In this document: piece after piece, positions 46,466-54,341 of the stretch
Layout of the letters: every line of letters begins with the position of its first letter
Numbering within the stretch: the first letter of the stretch is position 1
Origin: Novosphingobium clariflavum
GTDB taxonomy: Bacteria > Pseudomonadota > Alphaproteobacteria > Sphingomonadales > Sphingomonadaceae
Length of the DNA: 64,000 bases
Reading direction: 5' to 3'
Assembly: GCF_026420865.1 (NCBI RefSeq)
Contig: NZ_JAPCWC010000004.1
Coordinates: 339,137-403,136 of the forward strand
Made by a program: the position numbers and the translations under genes
Notes under the pieces: model-generated
Databases searched by the model: none
The model's input: the letters and a program-made list of their open reading frames with translations, nothing else
Told to the model about the DNA's origin: nothing

Positions 46466-47530
46466 ATGATTCCCCCCGGCGAAACCATCGGCATTCTCGG
46501 CGGCGGCCAGCTTGGCCGGATGATCGCGATGGCGGCAGCGCAGCTTGGCTACCGCTGCCACATCTATGCGCCGGAGGCCGATTCGATCGCCGCCGAAGTC
46601 AGCGCGGCCTTCACCTGCGCCGCCTGGGACGATGGCGAGGCGATGGCGAAGTTCGCCGCCGACTGCGCCGTCGTCACCTACGAGTTCGAGAACGTGCCGG
46701 TCGCCCCGCTGGCGGCGCTGGGGGCGACTCCGCTGCTGGCTGGCCCCCTCGCGCTCGAAACCGCGCAGGACCGGCTGAACGAGAAGCGCTTCGTCACCGA
46801 GCTTGGCGGCACGCCCGCGCCGTTCTTCCCGGTCGACGATGCCGCTGATCTGGCCGCGGCGATGGCCGAGATCGGCACCCCCGGCATCCTCAAGACCCGC
46901 CGCGACGGCTATGACGGCAAGGGCCAGTGGCGGATCATGAAGCCCGAGGACGCCGAGGGCCTCGAGCTTCCGGCGCAGGCGCTGATCTACGAAGGTTTCG
47001 TCACCTTCTTCGCCGAGTTCTCGGTGATCCTGTGCCGCGGCGCCGACGGAGACATCCGCTATTTCGATTCGGCCGAGAACGTCCATGAGAGCGGTATTCT
47101 CGCGCTCAGCACGGTGCCGGCGCCTGCCGCGATCCTCGAACAGGTGCCCGCCGCCCGCGCGCTCGCCGCCAAGGTGGCCGAGGCGCTGGGCTACGTCGGT
47201 GTGCTCACGCTCGAATTCTTCGCCACCGCAAACGGTCCGGTGTTCAACGAGATGGCGCCGCGCGTGCACAATTCGGGTCACTGGACCATCGAGGGCGCCG
47301 TCACCTCGCAGTTCGAGAACCACGTCCGCGCCATTTGCGGTCTGCCGCTGGGCAGCACCGCGCTGGCCGCCGATGCGGTCGAAATGCGCAACCTGATCGG
47401 GGACGAGGCGCACGATTGGCCGACGATCCTTGCCGATCCGGCCAATCACCTCCACCTCTACGGCAAGGGTGCGGCGCGCCCCGGGCGCAAGATGGGGCAC
47501 GTCACGCGCCTCTCCTTCGGGCAGGACTGA
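46466..47530 (+). CDS. purK: 5-(carboxyamino)imidazole ribonucleotide synthase PurK
   Basis: ATP-grasp enzyme that carboxylates AIR to N5-CAIR for PurE. TIGILGGGQLGRMIAMAAAQLGYRCHIY at the N-terminus, ATP-grasp core LKTRRDGYDGKGQWRI, and VFNEMAPRVHNSGHWTIEGAVTSQFENHVRAI. Start at ATG 46466; 354 residues. Follows purE by 19 bp. Confidence 0.97.
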   Translation: MIPPGETIGILGGGQLGRMIAMAAAQLGYRCHIYAPEADSIAAEVSAAFTCAAWDDGEAMAKFAADCAVVTYEFENVPVAPLAALGATPLLAGPLALETAQDRLNEKRFVTELGGTPAPFFPVDDAADLAAAMAEIGTPGILKTRRDGYDGKGQWRIMKPEDAEGLELPAQALIYEGFVTFFAEFSVILCRGADGDIRYFDSAENVHESGILALSTVPAPAAILEQVPAARALAAKVAEALGYVGVLTLEFFATANGPVFNEMAPRVHNSGHWTIEGAVTSQFENHVRAICGLPLGSTALAADAVEMRNLIGDEAHDWPTILADPANHLHLYGKGAARPGRKMGHVTRLSFGQD

Positions 47531-47541
47531 TCGGCAACTTG

Positions 47542-48024
47542 GTGCAGGATATCTTCCTTATCTACGCACGCGCCGAAAACGGCACGATCGGGCGCGACGG
47601 GGCCTTGCCCTGGCGCCTTCCGGCCGACCTCAAGCGGTTCAAGGCGCTGACCATGGACAAGCCCATGATCATGGGCCGCAAGACTTTCGACAGTTTCCCT
47701 TCGCCGCTGCCCGGCCGCCGCCACATCGTGCTGACCCGCGACACCGCCTGGCGCGCCGAAGGTGCCGAAGTGGCGCATGACGCGCACGAAGCGCTGGAAC
47801 TGGCAGGCGAGGGCGAGGTCGCGGTGATCGGCGGCGCGGAAATCTACGGCCTCTTTGCAGGCCTGGCGAACCGCATCGAACTGACCGAGATTCACGGGGA
47901 CTATGAAGGCGATACCTTCATGCCCCGTCCCGGCAGCGAATGGCGCGAGATCGCGCGCGAAGAGCATGGTGCGGACGGCGATCGCCCCGCCCATGCTTTC
48001 GTGACGCTCGAGCGCGACTTATAG
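47542..48024 (+). CDS. folA: Dihydrofolate reductase
   Basis: Reduces dihydrofolate with NADPH. IYARAENGTIGRDGALPWRLPADLKRFKALTMDKPMIMGRKTFDSF holds the substrate Asp and NADPH motif; VIGGAEIYGLF is the second cofactor strand. 160 residues from GTG 47542 (TTG 47539 possible), 11 bp after purK. Confidence 0.94.
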   Translation: MQDIFLIYARAENGTIGRDGALPWRLPADLKRFKALTMDKPMIMGRKTFDSFPSPLPGRRHIVLTRDTAWRAEGAEVAHDAHEALELAGEGEVAVIGGAEIYGLFAGLANRIELTEIHGDYEGDTFMPRPGSEWREIAREEHGADGDRPAHAFVTLERDL

Positions 48025-48036
48025 GCCCGAAACGAC

Positions 48037-48969
48037 ATGATTCGCCTCGACAACCGTGAGCCCTTTCCCGAAGACATGCGCGGCGCCGTGCTGGCGCTGG
48101 GCAATTTCGACGGATTCCACCTCGGCCATCAGGCCGTTGTCGGCGAGGCGATCCGCTGGGCGCGCGCCGAAGGCCGCAAGGCGATCGTCGCCACGTTCGA
48201 TCCGCATCCCGTCCGCCACTTCCAGCCCGAGGCCGAACCTTTTCGCCTGACCACGCTGGACCAGCGGCAGGAACTGTTCGGCGAAGCGGGCGCGGACGCC
48301 ATGCTGGTGTTCCATTTCGACGGCGCCATGGCCGGCATGCATGCCGAGCAGTGGATCGAGCAGATCCTTGCCGGGCAGCTTGGCGTCGCCGGTGTCGTCA
48401 CCGGCGACGATTTCACCTTCGGCAAGGCGCGTAGCGGCAATCCCGGCGTGCTCGAGGACGTCGGCGGCAGGTTCGGAATCGCCGCGCGTGCGGTCGGCGC
48501 GGTACTCGACGGCGGCCTGCCGGTCTCGTCCAGCCGCATTCGCGAGGCGCTGCAGGCGGGTGACTGCGAAACCGCCGCGCGCCTGCTGACGCGTCCCTTT
48601 GCCATTCGCGGCCATGTCCAGCATGGCGACAAGCGCGGCCGGGTGATCGGATTCCCGACCGCCAATCTCGACATGGCGAACTACTTGCGCCCGCGTTACG
48701 GCATTTATGCCATCACCGGCCATCTGCCCGGCGGGCGCACGGTGATCGGCGCGGCGAACATGGGCATCCGGCCGACCTTCGATCCGCCCAAGGAACTGCT
48801 GGAGCCGCATTTCTTCGATTTTTCCGGCGATCTCTACGAGCAGGAAATCGAGGTGGCCTTCCACCACTATCTGCGCGGCGAAGCCAAGTTCGATTCCATC
48901 GAGGCGCTCAAGGCGCAGATGGCGCTCGACTGCGACAGGGCCCGCGAACTGCTCGCTGATCGGGCCTGA
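48037..48969 (+). CDS. ribF: Bifunctional riboflavin kinase / FAD synthetase RibF
   Basis: Makes FMN and FAD. FAD-synthetase half with LALGNFDGFHLGHQAVV and a C-terminal SSSRIREAL; riboflavin-kinase half with GHVQHGDKRGRVIGFPTANLDM (the PTAN Mg site) and EVAFHHYLRGEAKFDSIEALKAQM. 310 residues. Last gene of the gpmA-ribF series. Confidence 0.96.
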   Translation: MIRLDNREPFPEDMRGAVLALGNFDGFHLGHQAVVGEAIRWARAEGRKAIVATFDPHPVRHFQPEAEPFRLTTLDQRQELFGEAGADAMLVFHFDGAMAGMHAEQWIEQILAGQLGVAGVVTGDDFTFGKARSGNPGVLEDVGGRFGIAARAVGAVLDGGLPVSSSRIREALQAGDCETAARLLTRPFAIRGHVQHGDKRGRVIGFPTANLDMANYLRPRYGIYAITGHLPGGRTVIGAANMGIRPTFDPPKELLEPHFFDFSGDLYEQEIEVAFHHYLRGEAKFDSIEALKAQMALDCDRARELLADRA

Positions 48970-49039
48970 GAACGCGCGGGCCGCGGCGCAAATCCTTATC
49001 GGATTTGAATAACCCGGCTCGAACGACTATCTCGAAGCG

Positions 49040-50131
49040 GTGCAGGTCGATCCGCCGAACCCGCCCCCGACGGCGATTTCCGTGACGTCTTCAATGGCGT
49101 CCCCGGTGACGTCTCCAACGACGTCCCCCGTGTCGTCTCCAACGACACCGGAAGCGCGGCGGCGGGCCGCCTTGCTCTGGCGCGAAGGGCGAGGGCCGCG
49201 TGTCCCGCGTCCCAACCTGACCGCGCGTCCGTTCGTCATCATGCGCCGGGTGATCGAGGGGACCTGGGAGGACGGGTTCATCCACGCCGGCAACCTTGCC
49301 TACATGACCATCGTTGCGCTGTTTCCCTTCTGCATCGCGGTCGCCGCGATCTATTCGGCGCTGGGCGAGCAGGGCCAGCTCGATCGTTCGATTTCGGCGC
49401 TGCTGGCGGCGCTGCCGCTGCGCGTGCGCGAGGCCCTCGCCCCGGTTGCCCACGATGCGGTGCGGGCGCGGCACGGCTGGCTGCTCTGGGTCGGCGGCGC
49501 GCTCGGGGTGTGGACCGCCACCAGCCTGATCGAGACCATCCGCGACATTCTCTACCGCGCCTACGGCATCACCAAGAAGCGCGGGTTCTGGCGCAACCGG
49601 CTGGTGTCCAGCGGCGTGATCTTCGGCGCGGTGCTGCTGATGTTGCTTTCTTTGTCCTCGCAAGTGCTGATTTCGCTGATCGAGGACATGCTGCTCGACC
49701 TGTTTCCCGGGCTCGGGCGCTTCGATTACCAGTTGGCCCTGTCGCGGGGGGTGACCGCGGGCACGCTGTTCGGTTCGCTTTATGCGCTGTTTTACCTGCT
49801 CACGCCCTCCCAATACCAAGGGAAGGGCTTCCCGAAATGGCCGGGGGCGCTATTGGTGGTCCTGTGGTGGCTCACTACCGCCTGGGCGCTCCCCAGAGTG
49901 TTGCGCAATTTCATCGCTTACGATCTGACTTACGGAAGTCTGGCCGGAGTGATGATCGCGCTTTTCTTTTTCTGGTTTGTCGGACTAGGGATGGTTGCGG
50001 GCGCCGAACTCAACGCGGCCCTCACCGTCAGTCGCGAGGAGCAGGAGATGCTCGCGGGGCAAAAGGGCGGCAACGGCGGAATCCTGGACAGGGCCGCCGA
50101 GAACAACGAAGCACAGGAAGAACACGAATGA
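49040..50131 (+). CDS. YihY/BrkB-family inner-membrane protein with repetitive N-terminal tail
   Basis: 363 residues. The YihY/BrkB core begins near residue 65 (FVIMRRVIEGTWEDGFIHAGNLAYMTIVALFPF) and has about six membrane segments; GTLFGSLYALFYLLTP and NFIAYDLTYGSLAGVMIALFFFWFVGLGMVAGAELNAAL are typical. The first 40 residues are Ser/Thr/Pro-rich, encoded by three 24-bp tandem repeats, and not part of the family. GTG start; ends in a 4-nt overlap with fabI. Role unknown; not an RNase despite older names. Confidence 0.85.
   Translation: MQVDPPNPPPTAISVTSSMASPVTSPTTSPVSSPTTPEARRRAALLWREGRGPRVPRPNLTARPFVIMRRVIEGTWEDGFIHAGNLAYMTIVALFPFCIAVAAIYSALGEQGQLDRSISALLAALPLRVREALAPVAHDAVRARHGWLLWVGGALGVWTATSLIETIRDILYRAYGITKKRGFWRNRLVSSGVIFGAVLLMLLSLSSQVLISLIEDMLLDLFPGLGRFDYQLALSRGVTAGTLFGSLYALFYLLTPSQYQGKGFPKWPGALLVVLWWLTTAWALPRVLRNFIAYDLTYGSLAGVMIALFFFWFVGLGMVAGAELNAALTVSREEQEMLAGQKGGNGGILDRAAENNEAQEEHE
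49082..49153 (+). repeat. 24-bp coding tandem repeat (three units)
   Basis: Units 49082-49105, 49106-49129 and 49130-49153, each beginning GTG(A/T)CGTCT and encoding VTSSMASP, VTSPTTSP and VSSPTTPE. Length change of whole units would keep the yihY frame. Confidence 0.85.
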
Positions 50132-50931
50132 CCGGTCTGATGCAGGGAAAACGCGGCCTGATCATGGGCCTTGCCAATGACAAGTCCCTGGCCTGGGGCA
50201 TCGCGAAGAAACTGCACGAACAGGGCGCCGAGCTGGCTTTCTCCTATCAGGGTGATGCGCTGGCCAAGCGGGTGAAGCCGCTGGCGGAAAGCCTCGGCAG
50301 CGATTTCCTCATCGATTGCGACGTTTCGGACATGACGGCGCTCGACGCCGCGTTCGAGACGCTGAAGGCGCGCTGGGAGACGATCGACTTCGTCGTCCAC
50401 GCCATCGGCTTCTCGGACAAGAACGAACTGCGCGGCAAGTATGTCGATACCAGCCTCGACAACTTCCTGATGACGATGAACATCTCGGCCTACAGCCTGG
50501 TTGCCGTCACCAAGCGTGCGGAGCCGATGATGCGCGAGGGTGGCTCGATCCTGACGCTGACCTATTACGGCGCCGAGAAGGTCGTGCCGCACTACAACGT
50601 CATGGGCGTTGCCAAGGCGGCGCTGGAAACCTCGGTGAAGTATCTCGCCAATGACCTTGGCCCGCAGAACATCCGCGTCAACGCCATCTCGGCAGGCCCG
50701 GTGAAGACGCTGGCCGCCAGCGGCATCGGCGACTTCCGCTACATCCTCAAGTGGAACGAGCTCAATTCGCCGCTGCGCCGCAACACCACGATCGAGGATG
50801 TCGGCGGCTCGGCCCTCTACTTCCTGTCGGAGCTGTCCGCGGGCGTGACCGGTGAAGTCCACCATGTCGATTCGGGCTATCACCTCGTCGGCATGAAGCA
50901 GGAAGACGCACCGGACATCGCGCTCAGCTGA
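50128..50931 (+). CDS. fabI: Enoyl-[acyl-carrier-protein] reductase FabI
   Basis: NADH-dependent last step of each fatty-acid elongation round, the triclosan target. GLIMGLANDKSLAWGIAKKLHEQGAELAFSYQG, SDKNELRGKYVDTSLDNFLMTMNISAYSL, catalytic Tyr-x6-Lys within YYGAEKVVPHYNVMGVAKAALE, and GPVKTLAASGIGDF. ATG 50128, 267 residues. Followed by a strong terminator. Confidence 0.97.
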   Translation: MTGLMQGKRGLIMGLANDKSLAWGIAKKLHEQGAELAFSYQGDALAKRVKPLAESLGSDFLIDCDVSDMTALDAAFETLKARWETIDFVVHAIGFSDKNELRGKYVDTSLDNFLMTMNISAYSLVAVTKRAEPMMREGGSILTLTYYGAEKVVPHYNVMGVAKAALETSVKYLANDLGPQNIRVNAISAGPVKTLAASGIGDFRYILKWNELNSPLRRNTTIEDVGGSALYFLSELSAGVTGEVHHVDSGYHLVGMKQEDAPDIALS

Positions 50932-50944
50932 GCACGATCCGGGC

Positions 50945-50986
50945 ATGAAAAGGGCCGGAAGGAGCGATCCTTCCGGCCCTTTTCAT
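50945..50986. terminator. Bidirectional terminator after fabI
   Basis: Nineteen-bp perfect stem (ATGAAAAGGGCCGGAAGGA and complement), loop GCGA, with an A/T end on both sides; the opposing gene ends 18 bp further on. Confidence 0.95.
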
Positions 50987-51003
50987 TTGGGGGCAGCGGC
51001 CGA

Positions 51004-51591
51004 TTACTTGGGCCGGGGCAGCGGGGTGTCGGTCTTGGCCGCATCGGCGGCGGCATCGGCCTGCGCCTGCTGGCGGCGCTGCTGCTCGAAATAGGCCTTT
51101 TCGGCTTCCTCGACGCGCTTCTGCTCGTCGGCGGCGGTGGCGTCGATGGTCGAGAGGCGCTTCTGGCGCTCCGCGGCGATCAGTTCGCCGAACTTGACGT
51201 CGGTGCCATTGGCCTTTTCCGCATAGGCCTTGTCGATCAGCTTCTGGGTGCAGCCCGAAGCGCCGCCAGGGCCCACCGGCGAGCAGCTCATGTTGCCGAA
51301 GGCGCCCACGGTTTCATAGGCCTGTACCTTGTTGGTCCAGGCGTCGGACTTGGGCGAATCGATGCCGCGCAGCGGTTCGGGGATGCGGTAACGCTCCGAT
51401 TCGGCCTTGCGTGCGCAGACCGTGATCTCGTGGTCGGAGGAAACCGGGCAGGGATCGTCGCCGTAGATGATCAGCTGGTTGACCTTCTCGTCACCGGCGG
51501 AGGCTTCCTGCGCCGAAGCCGGCAGCGCGCCGAGAGTTAGGCCGAGCCCGAGGGTGGCAAGCGCCGTGGCGCAGGTCAGGAGGCGCGTCAT
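51004..51591 (-). CDS. Secreted hypothetical protein, conserved-looking cysteine-rich region
   Basis: 195 residues. Clear signal peptide (LTCATALATLGLGLTLGALPASAQ). The mature N-terminal region reads LIIYGDDPCPVSSDHEITVCARK...ERYRIPEPLR and has a second Cys pair (MSCSPVGPGGASGCTQ), suggesting two periplasmic disulfides. The C-terminal third is a charged, Gln/Ala-rich coiled coil. A family I associate with sphingomonads, without function. Monocistronic. Confidence 0.75.
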   Translation of the reverse strand: MTRLLTCATALATLGLGLTLGALPASAQEASAGDEKVNQLIIYGDDPCPVSSDHEITVCARKAESERYRIPEPLRGIDSPKSDAWTNKVQAYETVGAFGNMSCSPVGPGGASGCTQKLIDKAYAEKANGTDVKFGELIAAERQKRLSTIDATAADEQKRVEEAEKAYFEQQRRQQAQADAAADAAKTDTPLPRPK

Positions 51592-51741
51592 CGAAAATTG
51601 CTCCAGTCAGAGAGTATGTCGCAGCCCGGATATAGGGGCGGCGACCCTTGAACGGTAGCTTAAGCGTGCCGCGCCACCATGGCCTGTATCAAAATCCGTA
51701 TCAACTGGCGGATCGGGCGGCGGATCGGGCCGGAGTGAAAA

Positions 51742-52254
51742 TCAGATCCGTTCCGAAAGCTTGATGGCGGCCTTGCAGCCGAGGCGGATGGCGTGGAACA
51801 GCAGCGGATAGGCCGGGGCGCGCTCGGCGCCCGCGGCCAGCGCGGCGTCGCGGTGCTCGCGCTCCTCGTCACGGAACTGGGCGATCACGGTGCCGAGTTC
51901 CGGGTCCTCGTCGCCAAGGTCTTCCAGCTGCTGCGTGTAATGACGGTCGATTTCGGTCTCGATCGCGGCGGTGCAGGCCATCGCCGCTTCCGGGCCGATC
52001 AGCGCGGTCGCTGCGCCCAGCGCGAAGCCGGCAACCGACCAGACCGGCTGCAGCAGGGTGGGACGCACCCCGCGTTCGGCGATCAGGCGGTCGAAGCGCG
52101 CCTTGTGCTCGGCTTCCTGCTCGGCCATGCCGGCGATCTCGGTCGAATGCGGCGCGCGGGCGCCCATCACCGCCATCTGCCCGGCATAGATGCGCACCGC
52201 GCCATATTCGCCTGCGTGGTCGACACGGATCATGCGGTCGGTCTTCGAAGTCAT
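51742..52254 (-). CDS. coq7: Coq7-family demethoxyubiquinone hydroxylase
   Basis: Di-iron ferritin-like monooxygenase for the C6 (late) hydroxylation of ubiquinone. Iron ligands occur in DHAGEYGAV, AEQEAEHKARF (E-x2-H), IETEIDRHY and DEEREHRDAAL (E-x2-H). Start is ATG 52254, 170 residues; upstream in-frame codons overlap dsbB. Four bases follow the dsbB stop. Confidence 0.94.
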   Translation of the reverse strand: MTSKTDRMIRVDHAGEYGAVRIYAGQMAVMGARAPHSTEIAGMAEQEAEHKARFDRLIAERGVRPTLLQPVWSVAGFALGAATALIGPEAAMACTAAIETEIDRHYTQQLEDLGDEDPELGTVIAQFRDEEREHRDAALAAGAERAPAYPLLFHAIRLGCKAAIKLSERI

Positions 52255-52258
52255 GACG

Positions 52259-52750
52259 TCAGCCCTTTGCAACCGGAGCGCCGCGGCCGAGAAGCGCAAA
52301 GATGGCGAGCGCGCCCAGCGTGGAGAGCAGGAAGTTGAAACCGGCCAGCGAGATGCCGCCCAGCGTCCAGGGGGCGACATCGCAGCGGATCAGCGGCGCC
52401 GCCATGATCGCGTCCATCGGGTTGACCCCCGGTGCAAAGGTGCTGGAAGTGCAGGCGGTGAAGCCGCTCCACCAGCCGTATTCGACGCCGGCGTGGAAGC
52501 CGCCGATGAGGCCCGAGCTGAGGATGCCGAGCGCCGCCACCGCCACCAGCGGGCGCACCGGCCGCCAGAAGAACGCGAGCAGGGCAAAGGGCAGCGCGAA
52601 CATCTGGCCGTAGCGCTGCCACCAGCACATTTCGCAAGGGTGCAGGCCAAAGCCGTACTGGCTGACATAGGCGCCGCCGAGCGCGATTACAGGAATCGCC
52701 AGGGCAAGCAGACGGGCGCTGCGCAGGGGGGCTGCGACGGATACGGTCAT
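52259..52750 (-). CDS. dsbB: Disulfide bond formation protein DsbB
   Basis: Four-helix inner-membrane quinone reductase that reoxidises DsbA. C39-x2-C42 (HPCEMCWWQR) plus C100 and C123 in the second loop form the two relay disulfides. 163 residues. Nine bases after the ctpA stop and directly before coq7. Confidence 0.93.
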   Translation of the reverse strand: MTVSVAAPLRSARLLALAIPVIALGGAYVSQYGFGLHPCEMCWWQRYGQMFALPFALLAFFWRPVRPLVAVAALGILSSGLIGGFHAGVEYGWWSGFTACTSSTFAPGVNPMDAIMAAPLIRCDVAPWTLGGISLAGFNFLLSTLGALAIFALLGRGAPVAKG

Positions 52751-52759
52751 GTCGGGTCT

Positions 52760-54172
52760 TCAGTCCTTGCGGGCGACGGAGCCGGGGGTGGCCGGAGTGG
52801 CGGCGGTGGCCAGCGCGGGCTTGCCGGCGGTGCGGCGCAGCGTGTCGATCGCGTAGCTGAGCTGGAAGTCGGTGACGCCGCGCTTCTTGAGTTCCTCGGC
52901 GCTGACCTTGAAGCGCGGATCGTCCGCCTTGTCGGTCTCGAGTTCCTTGTCGTCGATCGAGGCCTCGTTGATGAGGTGGCTGCGCAGGTCGGATTCGCGC
53001 ACGGCCCGCTCGGCCCTGGCGCGGGCGTCGGGGTCGGACAGCTGCGGCACCTTGATGTCCGGCAGGATGCCGCCTTCCTGCACCGAGTGGCCCGAGGGGG
53101 TGAAGTAGCGCGCGGTGGTGAGCTTGACCGCACTGTTCTTGTCGAGCGGGATATAGGACTGCACCGAGCCCTTGCCGAAGGTGCGGTCGCCCATGATCAC
53201 CGCGCGGTGCAGGTCCTGCAGCGCGCCGGCGACGATCTCGGAGGCCGAGGCCGAGCCGGCATCGACCAGCACGACCAGCGGCATGCCCTTGACGACATCG
53301 CCCTTGAATACGGTTTCGGCGCGGTAATACTGGTTCTCGCTGGCGATGCGGCCGCGCTGCGAGACGATCGTGCCATGGTCGAGGAACAGGTCCGACAGGG
53401 CCACCGCCTCGTCCAGCGAACCGCCCGGATTGGAGCGCAGGTCGAGCACGAGGCCGTCCAGCCTGGTCCCCTTCCTGGCCGCCTGCATCTTGAGGTCGGC
53501 AATGCCCTTGTTCACGAAGTTGCCGACATCGCGCGAGAACTCGTTGACCGAGATGACGCCGACGTCGTCCTTGAGTTCCCAGGTCACCGGTTCAAGCTCG
53601 ATGACGCCGCGTGCCACTGTCACGTCGAACGGTTCGGTGCGGCCGGGACGGAAGATCGTCAGCTTGATCGAGGTGCCGGCGGGGCCGCGCATCTTCTCGA
53701 CCGCCTCGTCGAGATCGCGCTCGTAATAGAGCACGCCGTCGAGATGGGTGATGTAGTCGCCCGCCTTGATCCCCGCCTTGTCGGCCGGGCTGCCCTTGAA
53801 CGGCGAGACCACCTTCACGGCGCCGTCATCCTCGACCACGGACAGGCCGAGGCCGGTGTAATTGCCGTCGATCATCGTCTCGAGCCGCTGCTTGGCGGGG
53901 CCGTCGAGATAGTTCGAATGGGGGTCGAGGCTGGCGAGCATGCCATCGATCGCCCCCTTGAGCAGCTTGTTGTCGTCCACCGGGTCGACGTAGTTGGCCT
54001 TGATCAGCTCGTAGATGGTGAAGAGCTTCTGGAATTCGCGGCCCGCATTGCTGTCGACGGCGGCAAGGCCGGAAGTCGCGGCGGGCAGGACGGCGACGGC
54101 GGAAACCAGCAGGGTCGCGCGGAGAAGGGAAACGAACTTGGTAGGGCCAAACTTCATCGGGCTATATTTCAT
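52760..54172 (-). CDS. ctpA: Carboxy-terminal processing protease (S41, CtpA)
   Basis: Periplasmic PDZ-protease. Signal/anchor LLRATLLVSAVAVLPAATS, N-terminal region YELIKANYVDPVDDNKLLKGAIDGMLASLDPHS, a PDZ domain (about 95-175), and the S41 core with catalytic Ser in VDAGSASASEIVAGALQD and Lys in FGKGSVQ. ATG 54172 chosen (ATG 54157 also possible), 470 residues. Part of the leftward EnvC-ctpA-dsbB-coq7 run. Confidence 0.95.
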   Translation of the reverse strand: MKYSPMKFGPTKFVSLLRATLLVSAVAVLPAATSGLAAVDSNAGREFQKLFTIYELIKANYVDPVDDNKLLKGAIDGMLASLDPHSNYLDGPAKQRLETMIDGNYTGLGLSVVEDDGAVKVVSPFKGSPADKAGIKAGDYITHLDGVLYYERDLDEAVEKMRGPAGTSIKLTIFRPGRTEPFDVTVARGVIELEPVTWELKDDVGVISVNEFSRDVGNFVNKGIADLKMQAARKGTRLDGLVLDLRSNPGGSLDEAVALSDLFLDHGTIVSQRGRIASENQYYRAETVFKGDVVKGMPLVVLVDAGSASASEIVAGALQDLHRAVIMGDRTFGKGSVQSYIPLDKNSAVKLTTARYFTPSGHSVQEGGILPDIKVPQLSDPDARARAERAVRESDLRSHLINEASIDDKELETDKADDPRFKVSAEELKKRGVTDFQLSYAIDTLRRTAGKPALATAATPATPGSVARKD

Positions 54173-54341
54173 CCGGCTGGGTCGCCTCTCGTGAATCGCA
54201 TCCGGCAGGGACCGTGGTCGTCGACTGTCGCATCGCACGTGTCAGTCAGCCGTGCATACTATCGGGGCGCTGCGGCAATTGCCAGCGGGGACATCTGTCC
54301 GCGCGTGTTTAGGGCGATTCGCGCAAGGGGGCTCCGGCGGG

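Noticed and set aside
48990..49006. AAATCC-ttatc-GGATTT as a ribF terminator
   Set aside because: Only six A/T-rich pairs and no U-tract; too weak to claim.
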